Shown: positions 14,004-22,852, numbered from the stretch's first letter. The stretch: DNA of 24,312 nucleotides from Avoscillospira sp045589035 (GCA_045589035.1 JAZNFJ010000125.1:1-24312); one strand, 5' to 3'. Notes: generated by a model from the sequence alone, not told the origin. Program-made: numbers and translations.

Positions 14004-14936
14004 ATGATCATAACGGTAACTCTGAACCCGGCGCTGGATAAAACGGTCACATTACCCGGTTTTGCTGTGAACACGGTCAACCGTGTAGAAGCCATTCGTC
14101 TGGATCCCGGCGGAAAGGGCATTAATGTATCTAAGGTTGTTCTTGCTCTGGGAGGCAAGACTGTGGCCATCAGTGTTCTTGGCGGTTCCAATGGCGGCTA
14201 TATCAAAGGCGCTCTGGATGCCATGGGCCTGCCTAATCAGATGATCCTTACAGAGAGTGCAACCCGTACCAATCTGAAGATTGTGGATCCTGTTCTTGGA
14301 ACAAATACGGATATCAATGAGCAGGGCAGTCCGCTTTCGGCAGAAACGCTGGAAAAGGTGTGGCAGGTTCTCTGCCAGACAGTAAAACCTGGTGATACAG
14401 TGGTTTTTGCAGGTAAAAATCCCCCCGGCATGGCAGATGATCTGTTGGCATATTGGATCAGAGAACTGAAGAAGCTGGATGTCCGTATTTGTGTTGATAC
14501 TGTGGGAACCCCTATGATTCTGGCACTTGCGGAAAAGCCGGACATCATCAAGCCCAATAAGGCGGAACTGTCTGAACTGATGAACCGGGATCTTAATACC
14601 GATGATCAGATTGTAGGAGCTGCCAGAGAACTGGTGAATGCCGGAGTTGGTCTGGTAGCAGTATCTATGGGCAGCGGAGGCGCTGTTTTTGTAACCAAGG
14701 ACCAGTGCATTCGCGGCTACAGCCCAAAGGTCACTGTCGGCAGCACTGTCGGTGCAGGTGATTCTATGATGGCAGCCCTTGCCCATTATACGGATGCAGG
14801 CTGTTCTCTGGAAGAAACAGCGCGCAGAGCCATTGCGACTGCTACTGCTAAGGTTATGTGCAGCGGATCGGAAGCGCCGGATCTGTCCGCCATTCTGCCG
14901 CTCATTGACCGTGTGAAAATCGAATATATCAGATAA
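14004..14936 (+). CDS. PfkB-family hexose-phosphate kinase, probably 1-phosphofructokinase
   Basis: A 310-residue ribokinase-superfamily kinase of the 1-phosphofructokinase/tagatose-6-phosphate kinase branch. It begins with MIITVTLNPALDKT, typical of FruK/LacC, carries the PGGKGIN substrate motif (35-41) and the C-terminal GAGDS (250-254) with the catalytic aspartate 253. KPNKAEL is the conserved nucleotide-side block. It would phosphorylate fructose-1-phosphate to fructose-1,6-bisphosphate, or tagatose-6-phosphate likewise; the two are hard to separate by eye. No fructose PTS gene or DeoR-type regulator is adjacent, unlike classic fru operons, so the symbol is left blank. A palindrome just downstream of the likely promoter may be its operator. 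It is a single gene with a terminator. Confidence 0.88.
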   Translation: MIITVTLNPALDKTVTLPGFAVNTVNRVEAIRLDPGGKGINVSKVVLALGGKTVAISVLGGSNGGYIKGALDAMGLPNQMILTESATRTNLKIVDPVLGTNTDINEQGSPLSAETLEKVWQVLCQTVKPGDTVVFAGKNPPGMADDLLAYWIRELKKLDVRICVDTVGTPMILALAEKPDIIKPNKAELSELMNRDLNTDDQIVGAARELVNAGVGLVAVSMGSGGAVFVTKDQCIRGYSPKVTVGSTVGAGDSMMAALAHYTDAGCSLEETARRAIATATAKVMCSGSEAPDLSAILPLIDRVKIEYIR

Positions 14937-14943
14937 ATAAAGC

Positions 14944-14973
14944 AATGCCCCATCGGTTAACCGATGGGGCATT
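14944..14973. terminator. Bidirectional terminator
   Basis: Perfect 13-bp stem AATGCCCCATCGG / CCGATGGGGCATT with a TTAA loop. T-rich sequence follows mainly on the minus strand side; it serves the convergent kinase genes at 14936 and 14979. Confidence 0.82.
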
Positions 14974-14978
14974 TGATG

Positions 14979-17681
14979 TTATTCGGTGATCTTGAAGGTG
15001 ATGGGGCTGCCGGTCTGCACGATCTTGCCGTTGAAGTAGATTTCCAGGGTGTAAGTTCCGGGCTCCTGAGGAGTGCGGATCAGTTCGCCAACATACTTCT
15101 TGCTTGTCCACATGTCGTTCCAGACTTCCTCGCCGGTGTAGTGGTCAATGACACCACCGCTTTCGTTGCGGACAACGAGGAGAATGGTCACCGTATCATC
15201 GGAATTCTTGGGTGTACCGATGGATTCGCAGGCGAATGCAACGGTTTCGTCCTTGGTATATTCCTTTCTGGGAGTGCCCAGATCGTTGACAGTCCATTCT
15301 TCTTTGGAGGGACGCAGCCATGTGCTTACATAACCGCTGGTAAAACCGTTCTCGGAAAATTTGGCTGCAGCGGGAACTTCAATTTCCAGCATGGTGCTGT
15401 CGCCGCCAACCTGTTTGCCGTTGGCTTCCTGCACTTCTACGATGTAGGTGCTGTTGGGGATCAGACCGGTGAGGGTGACGGAAGTGTCCTCTGCCTGAAT
15501 GGCATTGGCCATGGTGTCCGTTCCCTTCATGTTGGTTACAACCAGCCATTCAATGCCTTCAGATTTGGCTTCTGTGGTCCAGGTGACAGTTACACTGCCG
15601 TCTTCGTTGACCTCAGATTTCAGATCCATGATCTTCAGAGCATTGGGGGTAATGCTGGTGCTGGCAGCCTGCTCCATGTTGTCGCAGGTGATGAGGATGC
15701 TGTAGGTTTCGCCGGCCTGCAGGTTTTCCAGAACAACAGAACTCTGCTCAACAGTCTGACTGTCGCTGTAACCATCTGTGCCGGTGGTGGTAATGTTCCA
15801 ACTCTTGGGTGTCGCACCGGTGAAGGTCCAGGTCAGCGTAGCGGTAGAACTGGAAAGCACTGCCTTCAGTTCGCCCATGCTGACAGAGGGGAGGGTGCGG
15901 CCCTTGACGGTGGTCATGCCGGACAGATGAATGTCCTTGGGATCCAGCAGGGTAATGGTGTATTCGGTGTCAGATTCCAAACCGGTGAGCACAGCGGTAT
16001 GACCGGAGAAAGCCTTGGTTTTGGCTTCCTTGCCGTCAGCTGCATAGGAAACTGTCCACTCTTCCGGCTCATTTCCGTCAACAATGAAACTCAGTTCCAG
16101 TTCGCTGACGGTCTGGCGGTTGACGGTAAAGCTGATCACGTTTGTGGTGGATCTGGTGGATCCGGTGATGGAGTAGGCGCCTTCAAACTTGACATTGCCG
16201 ATACCGGCGAGGGAGATTGTATACTGAGAGCCGGATGCAAGTCCGGTGAAGGTATTGGGGGCGCCGGTATAGGCCTGCCGTTCTTCATGACCGTAGGCAT
16301 CGGAGCAAACCACCTCAAAGGTAGAGGGGTCTTCCTGGGTTTCCACCAAAACGGTGATGGAGTCCAGAGTCTGTTCTGTCACATTCATGCCGTCGATGGT
16401 AATCATATCGGGCTTCAGGAACAGGAACCACACGGCAGTGCCGATAATGGCCAGAACCAGAATAACAGCAAGAATGGTGGGAACCCACTTGTTGCGGCTC
16501 TTTCTGCTGCGGGCCTTCTGGAAGGTCTGTTCCATCTGCTCGGGATCCAGTTCTTCCTTCATATCCAGAGCGGAATAATCTTCTTCGGGATCCCGGTGAG
16601 CAGCTTCGATCAGGGAAGACAGCATGTCGTTGTCGGGAGAGAAACTGGCTTTGAAGTCCTCATCCAGTTCATCGGTGTTGGCAAACTGCACCGGCTCGAT
16701 TTCTTCCTCGACAGCCTCGGAATCCACCAGAATTTCTTCAGACTGGATGGGAGGGACGATAGGCATATCGCCAACCTGATTGCGCATCATGTAATCCACA
16801 AAGGCCTGCTTCATTTCTTCGGGGGTCTGATAACGATCTTCGGGCTGGAATGCGCAGGCCTTGCGAAGAATTTCTGCCATTTCATAATCGGCAAACATGG
16901 GGGCAGGCAGTTCCTGACCGGTGATTCTCATTCGGTCAGCAGCCTTTGCGGAGGTCTTTTCATCCTCGAAAGGTGCGTGGTTGCCGTTGTAGATCCGATA
17001 AAGCATCAGGCCCACTGCATACAGATCGATGGTCTCATTGACATTGGACATGAGATCAAACAGTTCCGGGGCAGAGTAGGGGCTGAGCATACTCTCGGGA
17101 ACAGAGCAGTATTTCAGCTGGTCAATTCTTGCGACACCCAGATCGCCCAGCATATAATGCCCATGAGAATTCAGATAGATGTTGGAAGGTGTCACATCCC
17201 GATGGATGAGTCCGGCAGAACGCAAATCCTGCAGGCCGCTGCAAAGATCGATGGCCAAATTAACGGCATTGGCCTGTGTCATAGGTGTTTCAGCGGCATG
17301 ACGGTCCAGCGTGTTGCGATATTTTGACAGCAGGTAAATGTCAAAACCAACGGCATCATCCTTTGGCTTGATCTCATGTTCAAGGAAACAGTCCAGATTG
17401 GGGCTGTCAGACAAAGTTGCGACAAGATCCAGTTCGGTCTGATAGTCCTTGACCACATTCTGATAATACTCCTGTGCAGCTTCCTGATCCGCAGCAGCAC
17501 CGGTGAAAAGCAAAGCATCCACCTGGCGTTGGGATTCCGGTACGGAAATGTGCTTCAGCACGTAGAACTGGTCAGATTTGTTGCTTCGAACCAGATAGAC
17601 GGCAGCAGCTCCCTTTTTACCAAGGCAGCTTAAAGCCTCCATGTTGTTCAGCAGTTTGGTATTGAGATTAATTTCTGACAA
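14979..17681 (-). CDS. Receptor-type Ser/Thr protein kinase with fibronectin-III-like ectodomain
   Basis: A 900-residue Hanks-type kinase. Numbered from a TTG two codons upstream, the motifs are: glycine-rich GKKGAAAVYLV (23-33), catalytic-site K45, HRDVTPSN (162-169), DLG in place of DFG (182-184) and SAPE (205-208). An acidic linker (about 315-395) leads to a single transmembrane helix at about 401-424 (VPTILAVILVLAIIGTAVWF). About 475 extracellular residues follow with several fibronectin-III-like beta-sandwich repeats, recognisable from repeated TLTGL/YTITL/NSTYIVEV-type strands. PASTA repeats, usual in PrkC/StkP wall sensors, are absent. GGAGG at 17691-17695 lies 3 bases from the first TTG and 9 from the second, so the TTG at 17679-17681 is preferred. 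It is divergent from the zinc-ribbon/Ig-like membrane protein. Its signal and substrates are unknown. Confidence 0.9.
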   Translation of the reverse strand: MSEINLNTKLLNNMEALSCLGKKGAAAVYLVRSNKSDQFYVLKHISVPESQRQVDALLFTGAAADQEAAQEYYQNVVKDYQTELDLVATLSDSPNLDCFLEHEIKPKDDAVGFDIYLLSKYRNTLDRHAAETPMTQANAVNLAIDLCSGLQDLRSAGLIHRDVTPSNIYLNSHGHYMLGDLGVARIDQLKYCSVPESMLSPYSAPELFDLMSNVNETIDLYAVGLMLYRIYNGNHAPFEDEKTSAKAADRMRITGQELPAPMFADYEMAEILRKACAFQPEDRYQTPEEMKQAFVDYMMRNQVGDMPIVPPIQSEEILVDSEAVEEEIEPVQFANTDELDEDFKASFSPDNDMLSSLIEAAHRDPEEDYSALDMKEELDPEQMEQTFQKARSRKSRNKWVPTILAVILVLAIIGTAVWFLFLKPDMITIDGMNVTEQTLDSITVLVETQEDPSTFEVVCSDAYGHEERQAYTGAPNTFTGLASGSQYTISLAGIGNVKFEGAYSITGSTRSTTNVISFTVNRQTVSELELSFIVDGNEPEEWTVSYAADGKEAKTKAFSGHTAVLTGLESDTEYTITLLDPKDIHLSGMTTVKGRTLPSVSMGELKAVLSSSTATLTWTFTGATPKSWNITTTGTDGYSDSQTVEQSSVVLENLQAGETYSILITCDNMEQAASTSITPNALKIMDLKSEVNEDGSVTVTWTTEAKSEGIEWLVVTNMKGTDTMANAIQAEDTSVTLTGLIPNSTYIVEVQEANGKQVGGDSTMLEIEVPAAAKFSENGFTSGYVSTWLRPSKEEWTVNDLGTPRKEYTKDETVAFACESIGTPKNSDDTVTILLVVRNESGGVIDHYTGEEVWNDMWTSKKYVGELIRTPQEPGTYTLEIYFNGKIVQTGSPITFKITE

Positions 17682-17713
17682 GTGCAATCGCCTCCTTCAG
17701 CGCATACAAGCTT

Positions 17714-17742
17714 ATTTTAGGCGATTTTGGGCAAAAAAGCAA
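17714..17742 (-). promoter_or_regulatory. Sigma-A promoter of the Ser/Thr kinase gene
   Basis: On the minus strand TTGCTT (17737-17742), 17-base spacer, TAAAAT (17714-17719). Transcription would start near 17707, about 25 bases before the TTG start. Confidence 0.6.
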
Positions 17743-17813
17743 TAGAATATATATAAATAATTGATGCAGATGGATTGATGCAATAATTTTGGTCGAAACG
17801 TCGCAGAAAGAAG

Positions 17814-17842
17814 TTGGAATTTGTCTGTAATTGTGCTATAAT
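17814..17842 (+). promoter_or_regulatory. Sigma-A extended -10 promoter of the zinc-ribbon/Ig-like gene
   Basis: TTGGAA (17814-17819), 17-base spacer, TATAAT (17837-17842) with TGC directly before it. Start near 17849, with AGGAGG about 10 bases later. Confidence 0.72.
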
Positions 17843-17871
17843 AAAAAAACCTTTAATAGGAGGAGCGAACC

Positions 17872-19083
17872 ATGAAAATGAAAATCTGCGAATACTGCGG
17901 AACAGAATACAGTGAAGATCAGATCAAGTGTCCCCTGTGCGGTAAGTGCGAGGGCGAAGAATTGCCTGTCGACAATCGAAAACCGACCTCTGACAAGGTG
18001 CCTCAGTGGATGTGGGTGTTGACCTGTGTCCTGCTGGGTCTGGCTGTTGTCATTGGTTTTGTCTATTTTATTGTGAGTATGAAAACTGCCAATGTGACAA
18101 CGACGGAGCCTGTGATTTCCGCACCTGTGGTGGAAACACCTGCGGAAGAGGAAATCGAAGTTCCTGCGGTGGTAGTGGAACCGGAAGATCTTTCCTGCAC
18201 GGAACTGTTCCTGAGCCAGGAAGAACTGGTTATGGATGAACAGGGCGGTCATGTGTTCCTGACTGCAGTGCCCAAGCCTTACGGCTGCGAAGATGAGGTC
18301 CTGTTTTCCAGCTTGGACGAGGAAATTGCCGTTGTGGACGAAATCGGTATGATCACTGCGATTTCTGCCGGTGAAACCGAAATCATCGTTACTTGTGGTG
18401 ACATTACGGCATCCTGTGTCGTCATTTGCGACTTTGCTGAAGAAGAAACCGAGGAAGAACTCGAAACGGAAGAACCTGCCGAAGAGGAAACACCTGAAGA
18501 GAAGCCTGATGAGCAGGAGGAAACCAAGGAAGAACCTCAGCAGCAGGCAAAACCGGAGTTGAGCTCTGTTGACTTTACCCTGTTCCATCCCGGTGAGGAA
18601 ACGGTCCTGACGGTTAAAAACGCACCGGAAGGCGCAAATATCACTTATACCACTTCCGATGCTTCTGTTGTAACTGTGACCGATACAGGCAAGGTAACTG
18701 CGGTCGGTGACGGTACTGCTGTTATTACGGTTACCGTGAACGGTGAAACACTTACCTGCTATGCCCGCTGCAGAATGGAAGAAACCACAGAGAATAACGA
18801 CACCACTGAGAACAGAGGCACAACAGAGAATGTTCCTGCTGTCTACAAGCTTTCTCATGTGGATGTGACATTTGCCAGATACGGTGAAACCTTCTATCTG
18901 TCCTTGCGTGATGGTGCCGGCAACAAGGTTTCCGGCGCGTCCTTCAGCAGCAATAATTCCGCTGTCTGCTCTGTGGATGCCAACGGTTTGGTCACTGCAA
19001 CCGGCAGAGGTATGACAAGAGTGATGGTGTCCTACGGAGGAACGACCTACAGTTGTGACATCCATTGCGAGTATCTGCAGTAA
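17872..19083 (+). CDS. Zinc-ribbon, single-TM surface protein with bacterial Ig-like (Big_2) repeats
   Basis: A 403-residue protein of unknown function. Residues 6-23 are a zinc ribbon with two CxxC knuckles (C6/C9 and C20/C23); 46-69 is a transmembrane helix (WVLTCVLLGLAVVIGFVYF). Outside the membrane are three Big_2-type Ig-like repeats (about 108-186, 232-300 and 325-400), each ending in a pattern such as VDEIGMITAISAGETEI, VTDTGKVTAVGDGTAVI or VDANGLVTATGRGMTRV. A very acidic linker rich in Glu and Pro (about 188-228) and a TTEN-repeat linker separate them. The start has AGGAGG at good spacing. It is divergent from the receptor kinase, which also combines a cytoplasmic domain, one TM helix and beta-sandwich ectodomain, so the two may act together at the cell surface; that is inference. 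Confidence 0.87.
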   Translation: MKMKICEYCGTEYSEDQIKCPLCGKCEGEELPVDNRKPTSDKVPQWMWVLTCVLLGLAVVIGFVYFIVSMKTANVTTTEPVISAPVVETPAEEEIEVPAVVVEPEDLSCTELFLSQEELVMDEQGGHVFLTAVPKPYGCEDEVLFSSLDEEIAVVDEIGMITAISAGETEIIVTCGDITASCVVICDFAEEETEEELETEEPAEEETPEEKPDEQEETKEEPQQQAKPELSSVDFTLFHPGEETVLTVKNAPEGANITYTTSDASVVTVTDTGKVTAVGDGTAVITVTVNGETLTCYARCRMEETTENNDTTENRGTTENVPAVYKLSHVDVTFARYGETFYLSLRDGAGNKVSGASFSSNNSAVCSVDANGLVTATGRGMTRVMVSYGGTTYSCDIHCEYLQ

Positions 19084-19091
19084 AATAAAGT

Positions 19092-19121
19092 AATAGCAGG
19101 CAGTTTTTACTGCCTGCTATT
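19092..19121. terminator. Bidirectional terminator
   Basis: Stem AATAGCAGGCAG / CTGCCTGCTATT around a T-rich loop, with A and T runs on the flanks. It lies between the Ig-like protein gene and the convergent DUF378 gene. Confidence 0.82.
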
Positions 19122-19134
19122 TGGGGTATTTGCA

Positions 19135-19329
19135 TCAGCGGTCGTTGCCCTTGCGGAACAGAAGTGTGATGCACCAAAGACCGGCCAGGCCGACCAGTGC
19201 GTAGATAATACGGCTGATGACAGCGGTCTGACCGCCGAAGATCCACGCCACAAGGTCGAATTTTGCAAGACCGATGAGTCCCCAGTTGATTGCACCGACG
19301 ATGGTTAAAATCAAAGCAATGGTATCCAT
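19135..19329 (-). CDS. DUF378 (YuzA-like) small membrane protein
   Basis: A 64-residue protein with two transmembrane helices, about 4-21 (IALILTIVGAINWGLIGL) and 43-60 (IIYALVGLAGLWCITLLF). The strings GAINWGLIGL and SRIIYALVGLAGL are the signature of DUF378, a widespread small membrane family with no assigned function. The ATG at 19327-19329 has GGAG about 10 bases upstream; an ATG five codons earlier contains that site, so it is rejected. It is a single gene between the convergent terminator and the divergent apgM. No convincing promoter was identified in the 100 bases upstream. Confidence 0.88.
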   Translation of the reverse strand: MDTIALILTIVGAINWGLIGLAKFDLVAWIFGGQTAVISRIIYALVGLAGLWCITLLFRKGNDR

Positions 19330-19428
19330 GAATATCAACTCCATTTCTTTTGGTTTTCTCAGTTTGTGCAGTTCTCTGCGGAATATGCAAAATACTTTTA
19401 GATTAAAAATTTTTCATACAGATGGGAA

Positions 19429-20673
19429 ATGAAGAAGATGAAATATATTCTGGTCATCGGTGATGGCATGGCGGATAATCCCGTGCCGGAACTGGATGGA
19501 AAAACGCCTTTGGAAGCAGCCGACAAACCCTTCGTGGATTCTCTGGCAGCAAAATCGGAGATGGGCAGTGTTCTGACTGTTCCTTCGCAGCTGCAGCCGG
19601 GCAGCGATACGGCAATTATGTCTATTTTTGGCGCGGATCCCTGCATTTACCACAAAGGCAGAAGTCCTCTGGAAGCCGCCGGTATGGGAATTATGGTGGA
19701 GCAGGGCTATGTCAGCTACCGCTGTAATATGATTTGTGTGGAAGACGGTGATAAGCCTTTTAATGAAAAGGTTATCTATTCCCACAGTGCCGGCTCTATC
19801 GATGGAGAAACCTCCATCGCTGTGATTACTCAGTTGTGTGAAGATCCGGAATTCAAGGCAGCTATGGATGAGCTGCAAATGACCATTTCTCCCACACCTT
19901 CTTTCCGGCATATTGCAAAGCAGCTGGGCGGAGATATCTCCGGTATCGTGATGAAACCGCCCCATGACATTCTCGGTCAGCCTGTTGGCGGATATGCCTT
20001 CAGCGGTAATGACAATGCCGGTAAAATCTGGAAACTGATGGAATTGGCAAACCGAAAACTGGAGCATCTGCCCATCAACGAACAGCGCAGAAAGGAAGGC
20101 AAAATGCCTGCCAACGGCATCTGGCTCTGGGCAGAGGGAACCGGTGTGCAGCTGCCTGATTTCCGTAAAAAGTACGGTCATTTTGGTTCTGTGATCTCTG
20201 CTGTGCCTCTGGTACATGGTATTGGCGCGCTGATGGGTCTGAAACCCATTATGGTGGAAGGCGCAACCGGTGAGGTGGATACCAACTATGCCGGTAAGCT
20301 GCAGGCTGCCAAGGATGCTTTGTTGACAGAGGATGATTTCTTGTGTGTCCATCTGGAAGCACCGGACGAATCCACTCATAACGGCAGTTTGTCCGATAAG
20401 CTGCTTGCCATCCGGCAGTTGGACAGTCTGATTGTCAAGCCTTTGGTGGAATGGATGAGGGAGCAGGGGATAGAGCATCGAATCCTGATGCTCAGTGACC
20501 ACAAAACCCTGATGTCCACCAAAACCCATGACGGTGATCCTGTGCCTTATATGATCTATGACAGTACCGACCATAAAAACAGTGGCTTCCGCTATACAGA
20601 AGCCAACGGAGAAAAGGGTACCTATGTTGCACGTGGTACGGAACTGATGGATATGCTGTTTCAAACGAAGTAA
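19429..20673 (+). CDS. apgM: 2,3-bisphosphoglycerate-independent phosphoglycerate mutase, archaeal type
   Basis: Interconverts 3- and 2-phosphoglycerate in glycolysis without a cofactor. The 414-residue product belongs to the alkaline-phosphatase superfamily form found in archaea and some anaerobic Firmicutes: IGDGMADNP (10-18) holds the first metal-binding aspartate, GSDTA (58-62) the serine (S59) that is phosphorylated, HLEAPDESTHNG and LMLSDHKT the later metal ligands. Its length matches the ApgM/COG3635 family. Start choice is uncertain: ATG 19429 has only a GGGA very close upstream, and ATG 19438 (MKYILVIGDG) has somewhat better spacing; the longer form is reported. It heads an operon with the DUF1015 gene (26-base gap) and ispE. 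Confidence 0.9.
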   Translation: MKKMKYILVIGDGMADNPVPELDGKTPLEAADKPFVDSLAAKSEMGSVLTVPSQLQPGSDTAIMSIFGADPCIYHKGRSPLEAAGMGIMVEQGYVSYRCNMICVEDGDKPFNEKVIYSHSAGSIDGETSIAVITQLCEDPEFKAAMDELQMTISPTPSFRHIAKQLGGDISGIVMKPPHDILGQPVGGYAFSGNDNAGKIWKLMELANRKLEHLPINEQRRKEGKMPANGIWLWAEGTGVQLPDFRKKYGHFGSVISAVPLVHGIGALMGLKPIMVEGATGEVDTNYAGKLQAAKDALLTEDDFLCVHLEAPDESTHNGSLSDKLLAIRQLDSLIVKPLVEWMREQGIEHRILMLSDHKTLMSTKTHDGDPVPYMIYDSTDHKNSGFRYTEANGEKGTYVARGTELMDMLFQTK

Positions 20674-20699
20674 TGATAAAATCTTGAAAGGGGAAATAT

Positions 20700-21944
20700 A
20701 TGATGAATGCTTTTTTACCTGCAGATATTCTGCTGCCTCAGGTAGAGAATATGGAAAAGTGGTCAGTCATTGCCTGCGACCAGTTCTCTTCCAACCCTGC
20801 CTACTGGGAGCGTGTCCGTGCCACTGCCGGTGACGCACCCTCTACCATCAATCTGATCCTGCCCGAGGCTGAACTGGGCACCGAGCAGGAGGAAGCACAC
20901 ACTGCACTGATCAATGAAACCATGATTAAGTATCAGAACGAGAATGTGTTTAAAACCTATGCCAATTCCTTCGTTTATGTAGAGCGTTCACTGGCAAACG
21001 GCACGACCCGTAAGGGTCTGGTGGGTATGGTGGATCTGGATACCTACGATTATTCTGTCGGTTCCGTTTCTGCCATCCGTGCCACAGAAAAGACCGTTGT
21101 GGAGCGTATTCCTCCCAGAATGAGAGTCCGCCGCAATGCCTCTGTGGAACTGCCTCACATTCTCATGCTTTGCGATGACCATGATAAGCAGCTGATCGAG
21201 CCTATCACTGCCATGAAGGCTGATCTGCCCCTGCTGTACGATTTTGACCTGATGGAAGACGGCGGTCATATAACCGGCTGGCTGGTGCAGGGTGAAGCTG
21301 TGGATGCCTTCAATGCCCGTCTGGAAGCCTATACTGCCACTGTTGGCGATAAGTATGTAGGTCTGCCCGGCAAGCCCATGGTCTTTGCAGTCGGCGACGG
21401 CAACCACTCTCTGGCAACTGCCAAGGCTTGTTATGAAGAACTGAAGGCTGCCAACCCCGACAAGGATCTGTCCAACCATCCTGCCCGTTATGCGCTGGTG
21501 GAACTGGAAAACATCCATGACGATGCACAAGTCTTTGAACCTATCCACCGTGTTTTGATGAAGACTGACCCCAGAAAGCTGCTGGCAGATCTGGAAGCTA
21601 CCTGGTGTGCGGAGGGCGGTTTCCCTGTGAAGTGGTATATCGGCAAGGAATCCGGTACCGTATATCTGGACCGTGCCAAGAGCCAGCTGGCTGTTGGTGC
21701 GCTGCAGACTTTCCTGGATGAATGGATGAAGGAAAACGAAGCGGAGATCGACTACATCCACGGCGAAGATGATACCCGCGAACTGGCTGAACAGGACAAT
21801 GCCATCGGCTTCCTGCTGCCGTCCATGGAAAAGAGCCAGCTGTTCCGCGGTGTGATTGCAGACGGCATTCTGCCCAGAAAGACTTTCTCTATGGGTCATG
21901 CCCGTGAAAAACGATACTATCTGGAAGGAAGAACCATCAAGTGA
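20700..21944 (+). CDS. DUF1015 family protein with ParB/SerK-like DGNH motif
   Basis: A 414-residue member of DUF1015, a conserved bacterial family without settled function. Family blocks seen are the N-terminal FLPADILLPQ and MEKWSVIACDQFSS, the central IRATEKTVVERIPPR (126-140), AVGDGNHSLATAK (about 230-242) and a C-terminal NAIGFLLPSMEK. The DGNHS block resembles the DGxHR motif of ParB-like proteins including free-serine kinases, so a nucleotide- or serine-related enzyme activity is possible; this is inference. GAAAGGGG lies upstream of two consecutive ATGs (20700 and 20703). Its TGA overlaps the GTG of ispE, so the two are coupled. Placement next to phosphoglycerate mutase would suit a role near 3-phosphoglycerate/serine metabolism. 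Confidence 0.85.
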   Translation: MMNAFLPADILLPQVENMEKWSVIACDQFSSNPAYWERVRATAGDAPSTINLILPEAELGTEQEEAHTALINETMIKYQNENVFKTYANSFVYVERSLANGTTRKGLVGMVDLDTYDYSVGSVSAIRATEKTVVERIPPRMRVRRNASVELPHILMLCDDHDKQLIEPITAMKADLPLLYDFDLMEDGGHITGWLVQGEAVDAFNARLEAYTATVGDKYVGLPGKPMVFAVGDGNHSLATAKACYEELKAANPDKDLSNHPARYALVELENIHDDAQVFEPIHRVLMKTDPRKLLADLEATWCAEGGFPVKWYIGKESGTVYLDRAKSQLAVGALQTFLDEWMKENEAEIDYIHGEDDTRELAEQDNAIGFLLPSMEKSQLFRGVIADGILPRKTFSMGHAREKRYYLEGRTIK

Positions 21945-22795
21945 TTACCTTAAACGAACCGGCATATGCCAAGGTCAATCTTACCCTTGATATTCTGAAT
22001 AAGCGGGAAGACGGCTATCACGAGATCGAAAGCATCATGCAGCAGATCACCATGTGCGATGATGTGGAGATCGATGTGGGTACCGGTGAGGACTGGAAGC
22101 TGGAGTGCGACTGGGAAGAAATTCCTGCGGATTCCAGAAATCTGGCATGGAAAGCTGCCGGTGTGTTCTATCAGTCTATCGGTAAAGATCCACAGGGTCT
22201 GACCATCCGCATTACCAAACGCATTCCCATGGAAGCCGGTCTTGGCGGCGGCAGTGCCGATGCGGCTGCTGTTCTGCGTGCGCTGAACCGCCATGAAGGT
22301 GAGCCGTACACCATCTGGGAACTTTCCCGCCTGTCTGCAAAGATCGGCAGCGATGTGCCTTTCTGTGTGGTTGGCGGTACGGCTCTGGCGAAGGGCAGAG
22401 GAGAGAAATTGGCACAGCTTCTGCCTATGCCCCAGTGCTTCTACTGCGTGGTGAAACCGGACTTTTCCGTGTCTACACCGGAACTGTACGCAAAATGGGA
22501 TGAGCAGGCGGAGCACTATCATCCCGATAACAGCGGCATGGGTCGCGCGCTGGATCAGCAGAACTTGATGCACGTGGCAGGCTATCTTGGTAATTCCTTT
22601 GAGGGACTGGTGGCTTCGGAGCATCCGGAAATTGCGGAGATCCGGCAGGTCATGTCTGATTGCGGCGCTCTGGGCAGTGCCATGACCGGCTCCGGTTCGG
22701 CTGTATTCGGTGTCTTTGATGCCTTTGATATGGCAGCCACTGCCAGCATGCAGCTGATGGAGAAATATAAGACCTATTTGTCCAGAAATGTATAA
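21941..22795 (+). CDS. ispE: 4-diphosphocytidyl-2-C-methyl-D-erythritol kinase
   Basis: Phosphorylates CDP-methylerythritol with ATP in the non-mevalonate (MEP) isoprenoid pathway. The 284-residue product is a GHMP kinase: AYAKVNLTLDI (8-18) with the conserved lysine, REDGYHEIESIMQ (22-34), the ATP-binding loop PMEAGLGGGSADAAA (96-110), GSDVPFC with the catalytic aspartate, and the C-terminal GSAMTGSGSAVFGVF. The start is a GTG that overlaps the DUF1015 stop (GTGA, 21941-21944), giving translational coupling. It is the last gene of the apgM operon and ends at a strong hairpin just after its stop. Confidence 0.95.
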   Translation: MITLNEPAYAKVNLTLDILNKREDGYHEIESIMQQITMCDDVEIDVGTGEDWKLECDWEEIPADSRNLAWKAAGVFYQSIGKDPQGLTIRITKRIPMEAGLGGGSADAAAVLRALNRHEGEPYTIWELSRLSAKIGSDVPFCVVGGTALAKGRGEKLAQLLPMPQCFYCVVKPDFSVSTPELYAKWDEQAEHYHPDNSGMGRALDQQNLMHVAGYLGNSFEGLVASEHPEIAEIRQVMSDCGALGSAMTGSGSAVFGVFDAFDMAATASMQLMEKYKTYLSRNV

Positions 22796-22818
22796 ATAAG
22801 GAAAACACCGTCCATACT
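22790..22818 (+). promoter_or_regulatory. Candidate forespore (sigma-F type) promoter of spoIIR
   Basis: GTATA (22790-22794), exactly 15 bases, then GTCCATACT (22810-22818). The Bacillus sigma-F form is GYATA - 15 - GGnnAnAnT, so the -35 and spacing match and the -10 matches except its second base. spoIIR is a sigma-F target in Bacillus. Transcription would start near 22825, in the loop of the ispE terminator. Confidence 0.5.
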
Positions 22819-22849
22819 GTAAGAAAATCTTACATACGGACGGTGTTTT
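22802..22849 (+). terminator. Terminator of the apgM-ispE operon
   Basis: Outer stem AAAACACCGTCC / GGACGGTGTTTT (12 bp) enclosing an inner stem TGTAAGA / TCTTACA. The run of Ts at 22846-22849 ends the 3' arm, only 3 bases before the spoIIR ATG. The 3' arm also holds the only ribosome-binding-like bases (GGACGGTG) for spoIIR. Confidence 0.8.
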
Positions 22850-22852
22850 GTT

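Noticed and set aside
14964..17327. 787-codon open frame on the plus strand opposite the Ser/Thr kinase
   Set aside because: It lacks any recognisable motif and a ribosome site, and is antisense to a gene with complete kinase motifs; it is a codon-bias shadow.
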